In this document: piece by piece, positions 17,354-25,020 of the stretch | Numbering within the stretch: position 1 is the stretch's first letter | Layout of the letters: every line of letters starts with the position of its first letter | NCBI GenBank assembly: GCA_003134965.1 | Contig: PLDA01000004.1 | Location: forward strand, 1-64,000 | Reading direction: 5' to 3' | Origin: Vulcanimicrobium winogradskyi | Lineage (GTDB): Bacteria; Vulcanimicrobiota; Vulcanimicrobiia; Vulcanimicrobiales; Vulcanimicrobiaceae | Length of the DNA: 64,000 nt | Notes under the pieces: generated by a model | The model's database searches: none | Seen by the model: only the letters and a program-made list of their open reading frames with translations | What the model was told of the DNA's origin: nothing | Made by a program: the position numbers and the translations under genes

Positions 17354-17667
17354 CGCGATTCGCTCCTCGTGCGAGCACTATGGGGAAGGGCCGCATCCTG
17401 GAGATCACGGCCAAGGGTATCGACCGCCGCGACCGCATCGAGATCGCCGTCGAGCCCAAGAACGTGCAGAACGGCGGCATACGCTCCGATCGTGACGCCC
17501 ATGCCGCCGTTCTCGACGTTCCGCAGCGTCATCACGGACATACCTGCCCGCTCTGCGACGAGTTTTGCCGAGAGCCGGCGGCGGAGCCGAGCTGTGCGGA
17601 TTCGTTCACCGAGACGCGAAAGCCGGCGTTCCATAGGCGGGAGCAGCGGAGCTATTCGCTTGGCCAT
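17341..17667 (-). CDS. hipB: HipB-type antitoxin, XRE-family repressor
   Basis: 108 aa. A helix-turn-helix of the Cro/CI (XRE) type spans about residues 20-75: LGERIRTARLRRRLSAKLVA then ERAGMSVMTLRNVENG. HipB proteins neutralise HipA and bind the operon promoter as a repressor. The gene precedes and overlaps hipA. The AT-rich palindromic region just upstream of its start (17671-17705) contrasts with the GC-rich surroundings and suits an autoregulated promoter. Confidence 0.88.
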   Translation of the reverse strand: MAKRIAPLLPPMERRLSRLGERIRTARLRRRLSAKLVAERAGMSVMTLRNVENGGMGVTIGAYAAVLHVLGLDGDLDAVAAVDTLGRDLQDAALPHSARTRSESRWKA

Positions 17668-17674
17668 GCAATTA

Positions 17675-17692
17675 TTCTAGCACTTACTAGGA
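17675..17692 (-). promoter_or_regulatory. Candidate HipB operator
   Basis: TTCTAGCACTTACTAGGA is an imperfect palindrome (CTAG-N6-CTAG) 8 bases before the hipB ATG at 17667, within an AT-rich island. Position and symmetry suit an autorepressor site overlapping the promoter. Inferred from sequence only. Confidence 0.45.
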
Positions 17693-18282
17693 TTAAAAGC
17701 TATAATAATGGCATTAGTCAAGAGTCCGGCTGCCCCAGGCCGGGGCTCGGGCACGACGGGCACGACAACTAGACCGGGCTGAGCCGTCGTCGCCGGCCGA
17801 TCGCATGCGGCGCCTGGCCGGGCCGCTAAGGTCTTGATCGCGCGCGACGAATCGTATGCGCGAATGAACACGGGGACGCGCTGGATGGTATGCGCGCTTG
17901 CGATCGTAGCTATCAGTCCGCCGTTGTACGAGTTCAAGAACGACTGCCGCGCATGGTCGACGTCTACCTGAACGGTCAGGCTGACCGGATGCAGCGCGAC
18001 CGCCGAACCGTTATGGCGCTGTCCGGTGCGCACGGTATCGGCTCCGGGAAAGCCATTGAAGAGGTTATCGAAGCTGCGGTTCTCCTGAATTACGAGCACG
18101 ACATGCTTGACGAGGTCGCGAGGCGCCGCGGCGTGTGCGCCGCGCCCCGACACGAGCAAGAACAGGAGCGTCAGAGCGAACGCTTGCCCCGTCTTCAAAC
18201 GCTTCGAACCATTGTAACGGAAACACCTGAGACCGCCGGCCACGAAGGCCCCAGTGTTAGGTTCAGCGCTCATGCCGCCCAC
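17677..18282 (-). pseudogene. Truncated phosphoesterase (phospholipase C family)
   Basis: Residues 33-52 form a signal peptide and HVVLVIQENRSFDNLFNGFP is the metal-binding start of the PF04185 phosphoesterase family. Homology-like sequence continues to SFLNSYNGG (about residue 122) and then stops. The rest of the frame is low-complexity readthrough to 17677 into the hip operator. Family members exceed 450 aa, so about three quarters are missing, including the second metal site. A remnant, perhaps removed when hipBA arrived. Confidence 0.7.
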
Positions 18283-18412
18283 TCGCGTCTACGTCACTTG
18301 CTCCGGACTCCCGGTTGAGGTCCGGCTGCGATTGAGTGACTCCAATGGAGTGGTCATGGATGCGCTCTGCCGGTGCGAAGGGGGACACTCCGGGGCCCGC
18401 CTCTTATGCGAC

Positions 18413-18802
18413 TTAGGCCTTTAGAACGTTTATGGGATACTTCTGATTTTCTGGATCGCGCGTCACGAACGTCAGCCCTTCGATCTGCGCCTGCGCGATC
18501 ATGATTCGATCGAACGGATCTCGGTGAATATCTGGCAGCCCGCCGACGGCGAGAGCATGCGCCGCGGAAATATCTAAGGCTTGAAACCCTAAGGAACGCA
18601 CGCGTGCCGGAAACCACACCGCGGGATCCGCCGGCACTGTCAGCTTGCCGAGCGCGACCTTGATGCTGATTTCCCACGCGACCCCGGCGGAGACCAACAC
18701 CTCATTGGCGCTGTCCTCGATCGCCGCGCGCGCATTGGGGCGTAATTGGTCCGGATCGGCGGCGGCCCACAGAAACGCGTGCGTGTCGAGCAGCAGCCGC
18801 AC
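18413..18802 (-). CDS. VapC-type PIN-domain toxin
   Basis: 129 aa. LLLDTHAFLWAA gives the first acidic residue of the PIN active site. EISIKVALGKL carries the conserved Glu, and DPFDRIMIAQAQ and FVTRD supply the remaining acids. PIN toxins are Mg-dependent ribonucleases. It starts 3 bases after the antitoxin gene, the normal order for this pair type. Complete and probably functional. Confidence 0.9.
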   Translation of the reverse strand: MRLLLDTHAFLWAAADPDQLRPNARAAIEDSANEVLVSAGVAWEISIKVALGKLTVPADPAVWFPARVRSLGFQALDISAAHALAVGGLPDIHRDPFDRIMIAQAQIEGLTFVTRDPENQKYPINVLKA

Positions 18803-18805
18803 GTG

Positions 18806-19042
18806 CTACGCCCCTTCGAACAGCGCGGTTATCTCCGGGTTGACCGCATCAAAGTCCGGTGCGATAGTAATCCGCCCCCGATCGACGCCGAGCTGCCGGC
18901 GCGGAGCCTCGGCGACCGGCACGAGCTTCGCCACGGGCTGCCCGGAAAGGCAGATAATGATCTCGCGTTCGCTGCCCTCGCGCACTTCCCGAACCAGGCT
19001 CGACAAGTTGCTCTTAGCCTCATGCATGTTGACCGTCTTCAT
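18806..19042 (-). CDS. Phd/YefM-type antitoxin partner of VapC
   Basis: 78 aa. MKTVNMHEAKSNLSSLVREV is the Phd/YefM DNA-binding fold, followed by IIICLSGQPVAKLVPV. The C-terminal tail (EITALFEG) would wrap the PIN toxin. Located immediately before the toxin in one operon, and likely autorepressed. No sharply defined operator found. Confidence 0.88.
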   Translation of the reverse strand: MKTVNMHEAKSNLSSLVREVREGSEREIIICLSGQPVAKLVPVAEAPRRQLGVDRGRITIAPDFDAVNPEITALFEGA

Positions 19043-19162
19043 GGACTTAGTCTACCAGACTTAGCCCAGCCGCGCCAGTCGACGGCTCGAACCCGCACGT
19101 GAACCGCCTTTGCAGGCGAGCGGCCGCCCGGGCGAGCATACTGGCCGAATGAGGAGGGTCGT

Positions 19163-19576
19163 ATGAACCGATTCCGTCTCCTAGCCCTCGTGGCGGCTTG
19201 CGCCGTCGCAACCGCCGTCGCAGCCTCCGCCGCACCGGGTCGCGTCAAGATTCGCGTACACGTGCGAGTGACGAACATTCCGCTCAACGACGTGACGATT
19301 AGCTGCGGTAGCTTCGGCGCCGGAGCACCGCCGCGCATCGGAGAGCGGCCGCTGACGCACGTGTTCACCGCACCGACCGCGCCGCTCCAGATGATCGACC
19401 TTACCGTACCGGTGGCGCCGGCCGCGTTCTTCGTCGGCTGTTGGCCGTCGACGAGTCAGCCCAACGGCCTGAACCAAAAGGGCACGACGCGGATAGTGTC
19501 GGCGCGATTGCCGCGGCCACTGCCCGACACACCGATCGTGATGGCGCCGATGATCGTACTGGGAAACAGCCACTGA
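19163..19576 (+). CDS. Secreted protein of unknown function
   Basis: 137 aa. GAGGAGG six bases before the ATG fixes the start. Signal peptide MNRFRLLALVAACAVATAVA with AxA cleavage near residue 23. The mature part is beta-like with two Cys (ISCGSFG, VGCWPS) that may form a disulfide. No family recognised. Confidence 0.65.
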   Translation: MNRFRLLALVAACAVATAVAASAAPGRVKIRVHVRVTNIPLNDVTISCGSFGAGAPPRIGERPLTHVFTAPTAPLQMIDLTVPVAPAAFFVGCWPSTSQPNGLNQKGTTRIVSARLPRPLPDTPIVMAPMIVLGNSH

Positions 19577-19678
19577 GCTACTCCGCTCTCTGAGCTCGCA
19601 GCGGCAACCACAGGCGGTTCCGGATCGTTGGGCGCAGGCATCTGGTCCAACGTGCAAGTCGCTTTGGTGTGAAAACAA

Positions 19679-20455
19679 ATGACCGTATCAACGCCGAGTT
19701 CGGACCTTGGCCGTCATGTGTTTGGAATGGCGGCTTTGGCCTTCGGCCTCGTCACGCTGGTCTGGCACGACTACAACGATTGGGTCCAACTGCGTCACAT
19801 TTTGAACGCTACCGATGGCCCGATCTTTCTCTACGCCGCGGCTGCCGCCCAGATCTTCGGCGGCGCTGCGATTCAGTTCCGTCGGACCGCAAAAACGGGC
19901 GCAGTCGTCATAGGCGCGGTTTATCTTGTCTTCGCCTTACTGTTCGTGCCACGAATCGTCGCCGCACCGCAGATTTACGATCGCTGGGGTAACTTCTTCG
20001 AGCAGTTCTCTCTCGTGACCGGAGCGGCGATCGTTTATGCGCGCTTGTCATCGGCATGGACACCGGAAACGCTTAATCGGGTCGGGCGCATTCTTTTGGG
20101 TATCTGTGTCGCTTCCTTTACCCTCGAACAGGCGTTTTATCTTGACGCTACCGCTAGTCTTGTTCCCAAGTGGCTTCCGCCAAGTCAAATGTTCTGGGCG
20201 GTGACGACGACTGTTGCATTCGCACTCGCGGCCGTGGCTCTTCTTACGAATCGAATGGCACTTCTCGCGACTCGCCTACTGACAATGATGATCGTGATCT
20301 TTGGGCTACTCGTGTGGATACCGTTGCTTCTTTCGAATCCCCATAGCCATACGAATTGGAGCGAAGGCGCCGAGACCTTCGCGATTGCCGGAGCCGCATG
20401 GATTCTCGCTGATCTCCTCGGTGGGTATCGGCTTAATGGCTATCGCGCGCGATGA
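19679..20455 (+). CDS. Multi-pass membrane protein
   Basis: 258 aa with about seven to eight hydrophobic helices (for example FGMAALAFGLVTLVW, VIGAVYLVFALLFV, LLTMMIVIFGLLVWIPLLL). It resembles small DoxX-like or conserved hypothetical inner-membrane proteins, but I cannot assign it. Stands alone, with no obvious operon partner. Confidence 0.6.
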   Translation: MTVSTPSSDLGRHVFGMAALAFGLVTLVWHDYNDWVQLRHILNATDGPIFLYAAAAAQIFGGAAIQFRRTAKTGAVVIGAVYLVFALLFVPRIVAAPQIYDRWGNFFEQFSLVTGAAIVYARLSSAWTPETLNRVGRILLGICVASFTLEQAFYLDATASLVPKWLPPSQMFWAVTTTVAFALAAVALLTNRMALLATRLLTMMIVIFGLLVWIPLLLSNPHSHTNWSEGAETFAIAGAAWILADLLGGYRLNGYRAR

Positions 20456-20763
20456 CGCGAGGTGCGCCGAGGCTAAGAGGGCCAACTAATCCGAACCAAG
20501 ACGGCGCTCGCGAGCGGCGGGAAACATCGCTACGGTTAATAACATGCGCGATAAAGGCTTCGCTGAAATACTGAGCGCGTACGCAAACCAATACGGATCT
20601 CGGAGGGTCGTGGAGCTTATCAAACGCCCCGATGTCTACCCGATCCCAGCATTCCCTGACGATTTGAGCGTACCGAACATCGTCTGACTCTGTCGGAGTA
20701 GTCACCGACACCGGGACGCTCCGCACTCTCGTTCCGTAGCTCCGGCTCCCGAAGTCCGTCGCG
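20456..20763. other. Spacer with two ambiguous short ORFs
   Basis: Contains a forward 47-codon ORF (20544-20687, MRDKGFAEILSAYANQYGSR start) and a reverse 97-codon frame (20433-20726) over the same bases. Neither has a convincing ribosome site or known motif, so I do not call a gene. Confidence 0.35.
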
Positions 20764-22872
20764 TCAAAGGGTCAGACGTGGCATCAACGCGATTGCTTCC
20801 TCGATCGAGGCCAGAAGGTCGCCGAGGACGTCATCGTTCGGCTGTCGCCACGGCCAGTCGTTGCCGCGATGACAGCGCTCCAGCAAGAAGGTGATCTCGT
20901 CGAGGCGGCCGGGAGCTTTCGGGTCGCCGTGGGCCTCCGGAAACTGGCAGTCGGCGGCGTCGTGCGGCGGCGCGATCGACGTCGGCTCGAAGAACCAGTC
21001 GGGCTTCAGCCCGTCGGTGGGGATGGAGATGCCGTTCGGCGTTTTCGGCACGCCCGGTTGTTCCGCGAAAAACGGATCGACGATCGCGAACGGCGCGCGC
21101 GCGTTCACGACGGCGTCGCGGAACGCGGTGAAGTAGCGCGCGCCCCAGCCCGCGGTGAAGTCACCCGGCCACGGCGTTGCGGTCGCAACCGTCGACAAGC
21201 GCACGAGGTGCGCACGCGTCGTCGCAGGATCGAGCACCGCGCAGTCCAGCTCGGCGTCGCACTCGAACGAGCGGCGGTTCATGTTCGCCGAACCGCACAC
21301 CAGCAGAGCGTCGTCGTACGTTTGCGCTTTGGCGTGGCAATAGATTCCCTGATTCCGCGGCGTTCCGCCGAGCTCGCGCAGCCAGAGGTCGGCGACGGCG
21401 ACGCGCGCGCGATCGCGCGTGGTCCCGAGCTCGTCCCAGAGCGCGCGCAGCGCGATCTTTCGCAGCCTGAGCTCGTTCGCGGTATCCGTCGTTCCGAACG
21501 GCGGGAGCACGATGATCGCGTGCAGTGCCGGCGCCGCGCGTAGACGTGCAGCGAGAAGCCGGGCCAGCGGGGCGCTCCAGAAGTACTGATCCCAGATCGT
21601 CACCAGCTCCGTCGCCCGGGCGAGCGCGTGCGCGACCCCGGCGAGGATCGTGAACTCGCCGCGCACGAACGGCGGACGCGTGCGACCCTTGCGCAGCGGA
21701 ATCGTTCGCCACATCTGCACGACGGCGTCGCCGGCGGCCGGGACCGCCACCGCGGCGGGGAGCGCGTTGATCGTGCCGTGCGCTCCGCCGCTGAACGCCG
21801 TCGCGCTGGTGAACTGGACCTGGTCGTCGGTTCCGATCACCAAGTCGTCGCGGCCGAAGACGAACAGCCGCGCCTGAATGACCCAGCGTTCCGCGAACTG
21901 CTCCTCGAGCGTCCCGACGATCGGCCCTTCGAGCCGCAGGTGCTGGTCGAACCAGCGTATGTCGCTGGCGCCGTAGACGTTCGCCGGGAGATCTTCGGGG
22001 AACCGCTCCGGTTTCGTCAGCCACCACGGCTGCCACCAGGGATACTGCGGGTAGCCGCCGGCGATGTCAGGACCGTGCGGCCAGCCTTTGTACGGATCGG
22101 GGATCTGGTTCCCCGACTGCCAGTCGCCGTTGCCGACCAGCGCGCGCGAGCCGGTCGGGATCACGTCGCGCCGCGTGAACGCGAGGTCGACGCCGCCGCA
22201 GTACGCGACGTTCACGTCGCCCACGCGAACGACGACCGTCTTCTGGTGCAGGGATGCGGTCAGCGGCCGTGCCGTGCGAAGATCGAGGGCGACGATCCCG
22301 ATCGGTTCGGAGAGTCCCCACAAGCGCAGCAGCGCGTCGTTGTGCTCCTGAACCGCCGACGCGACGCTCAAGTGCTCCAGCGAGTGCTGCGCGAGCGAGG
22401 TCGCCTGCACCGTCGTCGGCATCCAGAGCAGTAGCCGGACCACGATCCCGGCCGACATCATGCGCAGCACCAGCCCGAGCGCGGTCTGATCCCGCTTCGC
22501 GGCGGCGTGGTCGCCCCACGGCCCGGTACCCCAGGGATTGTCGGTCGAGAGATCGCGCATCGCGTTGAACTGCCAGTCGGCGATGTAGACGTGGCCGCGC
22601 CGTCCCGGCGGGACGTTGCGGCTCGCCATCTGCTCGGCTTGCGCGATCGCCGCCTCGAACGTGTCGCGGATAGACGAGAGCGCCTCGAAGCCGCCGATCA
22701 TCGGCGTGACGCGGCAGCCCGCGTCCCACGGCGCGCCGTGTTCCCGCGCGCGGCGCGCCATCGCGGTGCCGTCGCCCCAAGGCCGGCCGTCGCCGTCCGA
22801 GGCGGTCGGGTCGGTCGACGTGAAGCCAATGAGCCACGCCGGATCGGGCTGGCCGGAGCGATCTGACGCCAT
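20764..22872 (-). CDS. Phospholipase D family protein, two HKD motifs
   Basis: 702 aa. First site: LHQKTVVVRVGDVNVAYCGG (H209, K211). Second site: YCHAKAQTYDDALLVCGSAN (H513, K515, D520), then MNRRSFECDAEL. The second fits HxK(x)4D exactly; the first lacks the Asp at the exact position. Two-HKD enzymes cleave or exchange phospholipid headgroups using the two His residues. No signal peptide is visible, so location is uncertain. It is one of several phospholipase-like genes in this window (162, 17.7 and 25 kb). Confidence 0.88.
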   Translation of the reverse strand: MASDRSGQPDPAWLIGFTSTDPTASDGDGRPWGDGTAMARRAREHGAPWDAGCRVTPMIGGFEALSSIRDTFEAAIAQAEQMASRNVPPGRRGHVYIADWQFNAMRDLSTDNPWGTGPWGDHAAAKRDQTALGLVLRMMSAGIVVRLLLWMPTTVQATSLAQHSLEHLSVASAVQEHNDALLRLWGLSEPIGIVALDLRTARPLTASLHQKTVVVRVGDVNVAYCGGVDLAFTRRDVIPTGSRALVGNGDWQSGNQIPDPYKGWPHGPDIAGGYPQYPWWQPWWLTKPERFPEDLPANVYGASDIRWFDQHLRLEGPIVGTLEEQFAERWVIQARLFVFGRDDLVIGTDDQVQFTSATAFSGGAHGTINALPAAVAVPAAGDAVVQMWRTIPLRKGRTRPPFVRGEFTILAGVAHALARATELVTIWDQYFWSAPLARLLAARLRAAPALHAIIVLPPFGTTDTANELRLRKIALRALWDELGTTRDRARVAVADLWLRELGGTPRNQGIYCHAKAQTYDDALLVCGSANMNRRSFECDAELDCAVLDPATTRAHLVRLSTVATATPWPGDFTAGWGARYFTAFRDAVVNARAPFAIVDPFFAEQPGVPKTPNGISIPTDGLKPDWFFEPTSIAPPHDAADCQFPEAHGDPKAPGRLDEITFLLERCHRGNDWPWRQPNDDVLGDLLASIEEAIALMPRLTL

Positions 22873-23056
22873 GCTTCACCCCGCGGAGAAACGAGTCGAA
22901 TGCGAACGACCGGCTTTGGTCGCGGGCGGCCGATGTCCTGTGCGGCGCGCCCCGGATGCGTCAGCGCGACAGCAGCGGCACGACGCGCGCATCCTGACCG
23001 ACGCCGCAGCCGCGTTGAAACAGCGCATCCCGCATCGCGACGTGGCAGGCTAGCGG

Positions 23057-23260
23057 TCAGAGCGTCTCTTTGCCGATGCCGCCGTGGAGCTGCTCGTCGA
23101 TCTCCGCCTCACAGCTTCTGTGCCCACAGCCGCAGGTGATGATCGCGGGGTCGCGTCCGTCCGGTGAGTCGCAGTAGCCGTTGCACACGGCCTGTGCGAG
23201 CGGCACCGTGCAGAGGCACGCGAGGTTGTCACAGCGCTTGGAGTCGTCGGTGGCGGACAT
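23057..23260 (-). CDS. Small bacterial metallothionein-like protein
   Basis: 67 aa from ATG 23260. The Cys/His pattern is that of bacterial metallothioneins (SmtA type): CDNLACLCTV, then CNGYCDSPDG, then CGCGHRSC, giving nine Cys and one His. Such proteins chelate Zn, Cd or Cu in the cytoplasm. The frame extends further upstream but the conserved pattern begins after this Met. It is divergent from the AraC gene at 23349, and the two share an 88-base spacer. Confidence 0.75.
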   Translation of the reverse strand: MSATDDSKRCDNLACLCTVPLAQAVCNGYCDSPDGRDPAIITCGCGHRSCEAEIDEQLHGGIGKETL

Positions 23261-23348
23261 GCGACGACGTTTCGCCCGTTGCGCGGCGTTCCCCGTCCGG
23301 CGGCCGGAGATTGTACGGTTTTCATCATCCAGTGTACACTGACCGGGC

Positions 23349-24155
23349 GTGACCATCTGGAAGCCGGGCGCTTTCGCCGGGCACACCATCTCGCGAGAGA
23401 TCGCCGGCGTGCTGTTGTCCGAAGTTAAACACACCCGAGCAGCCAGCGTGGCTCCGCACTCGCACGAGGCTGCGTACTTCAGCCTGCTTCTCGAGGGCTC
23501 GTACGCCGAGAGCGCGACCGATTTCGCCGTCCGCTACGAACCCTATACCGTCGTCTTCCACGCCGCGCTCACGGAGCACAGCGACGCGATCGAAGCCGAG
23601 GGCTGCCGAATGTTTTTCGTGGAGCTGCTGTCACCGTGGAGCGAGGTCCTCGGCTCCATGCACATGCCCGCTCACCTGTTCGAGTTGGACGGCGGCGCAC
23701 CGGTCTGGCTCATCCTGCGCCTTCACCGGGAGTTCGTCTTTGGTGACGCCGCGTCGCCGCTTACGGTCGAATCGGTGATCTTCGAACTCTGCGAGTACCT
23801 TTCGGAATCGACCGGCGAGACCGGGCACGAGCCGTTGTGGATTCTGCGTACGGAGGAGCTGCTCCGTGCGAGACTTTCTACGCGAGTCGACCTGCGAGCG
23901 ATAGCGGCACAGATCGGGGTCAACCCCTCGCATCTCTGTCGGACGTTTCGGCGCTTTCGGCACCGCACGCTCGGCGACTATGTCGTGGGCTTGCGGATGC
24001 AGCTCGTCTGCCGGAAACTGGCAGAGACGCGCGAGTCCCTGAGCGACATCGCCGAACAGGCGGGCTTCACGGACCAAAGCTACATGACGCGCATCTTCAA
24101 GCGCGTCACCGGGGTCACACCGGGCTCGTATCGCCGCCTGCACGCACCCGGTTGA
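23349..24155 (+). CDS. AraC-family transcriptional regulator
   Basis: 268 aa from GTG 23349. The N-terminal half is a cupin-like sensor (VAPHSHEAAYFSLLLEGSYA). The C-terminal 100 residues are two AraC helix-turn-helices: DLRAIAAQIGVNPSHLCRTF and LSDIAEQAGFTDQSYMTRIF, ending with VTGVTPGSYRR. It faces a DJ-1/PfpI gene tail to tail and is divergent from the metallothionein-like gene, either of which could be its target. A TGTACACT element sits about 10 bases before the start. Confidence 0.93.
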   Translation: MTIWKPGAFAGHTISREIAGVLLSEVKHTRAASVAPHSHEAAYFSLLLEGSYAESATDFAVRYEPYTVVFHAALTEHSDAIEAEGCRMFFVELLSPWSEVLGSMHMPAHLFELDGGAPVWLILRLHREFVFGDAASPLTVESVIFELCEYLSESTGETGHEPLWILRTEELLRARLSTRVDLRAIAAQIGVNPSHLCRTFRRFRHRTLGDYVVGLRMQLVCRKLAETRESLSDIAEQAGFTDQSYMTRIFKRVTGVTPGSYRRLHAPG

Positions 24156-24161
24156 AGGCCG

Positions 24162-24905
24162 TCAGACGTCGTTCGCGCTTTGCGGACGTTCCGTGCGGCG
24201 GTACTCCATGTTGTAGGCTGCATCCCTGGCGACCGCCGCACCGTAATAGCGTTCGACGACGCGCAACGCAAGGTCGATACCTGAGGACTCGCCACCCGAG
24301 CTCGAGACGTTTGGGTTTTCGACGAAGCGCGGTCCTCGAACTAAGGTGACTTTCGGGAACGACTTCGCGAACTCATCGTACCCCGAATGATGCGTCGTGG
24401 CGCTCAAACCGTCGAAGACGCCCGCTCTCGCGGCCAGAAACGCACCCGTGCAGACCGACATCGTGACATCGGCACGAGCACTTGCGTGTTTTATCCACGC
24501 GATCGTCGCGGGCAGGCTCTTCTGCTCAGGTATCACCACGACGTGCGGCTGCGGCGCGTCGTCGAATGAATATTTCGGCGTGATGGTCGCACCGTGCATC
24601 GTTATCGGTGCGGTGGTCGCGGCGACGCACCACATGCTGAAGAGTGGATGCATCATGTCCATGCCGATGTACGCGTTGTCGAACGCGGTCATCGGGCCGA
24701 AAACATCGATCGCGATGAGCTCTGGCCCAATGACGAACGCGACCTGGACCGGGCCGTGTGCCGGCGGATGAAGCGGCTTGCCGAGGCGTGGAGTCGAGGC
24801 GAGCGTAAGTGGTTTCGATGCGCACGGCGCCGCAAGGGCCGTCGATCCCGTCCCGAAACCGGCGGCCAGGGCTGCCAGCGACGCCAGTGCGTTCTTGCGC
24901 TGCAT
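24162..24905 (-). CDS. Exported DJ-1/PfpI-family protein
   Basis: 247 aa from ATG 24905; an upstream Met at 24950 is possible. Signal-like N-terminus (ALASLAALAAGFGTGSTALA). The GATase1/DJ-1 core follows: VQVAFVIGPELIAIDVFGPM and the nucleophile elbow MSVCTGAFLAARAG with the conserved Cys, then SATTHHSGYDEF. Domains like this occur in AraC partners and isonitrile-hydratase-like enzymes. Export is unusual for the family. It is convergent with the AraC regulator, 6 bases apart. Confidence 0.82.
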   Translation of the reverse strand: MQRKNALASLAALAAGFGTGSTALAAPCASKPLTLASTPRLGKPLHPPAHGPVQVAFVIGPELIAIDVFGPMTAFDNAYIGMDMMHPLFSMWCVAATTAPITMHGATITPKYSFDDAPQPHVVVIPEQKSLPATIAWIKHASARADVTMSVCTGAFLAARAGVFDGLSATTHHSGYDEFAKSFPKVTLVRGPRFVENPNVSSSGGESSGIDLALRVVERYYGAAVARDAAYNMEYRRTERPQSANDV

Positions 24906-25020
24906 GCGCGTAGTGTAGCCGTCGGAGTCCCGGCGCGTCTTGTACGCCATGTGCGTTCTTTTCCCGACGGACCCCGGTGAAGTACTCCGCCGGCTCGATT
25001 AGAGCCCGATCGCGGCGATG

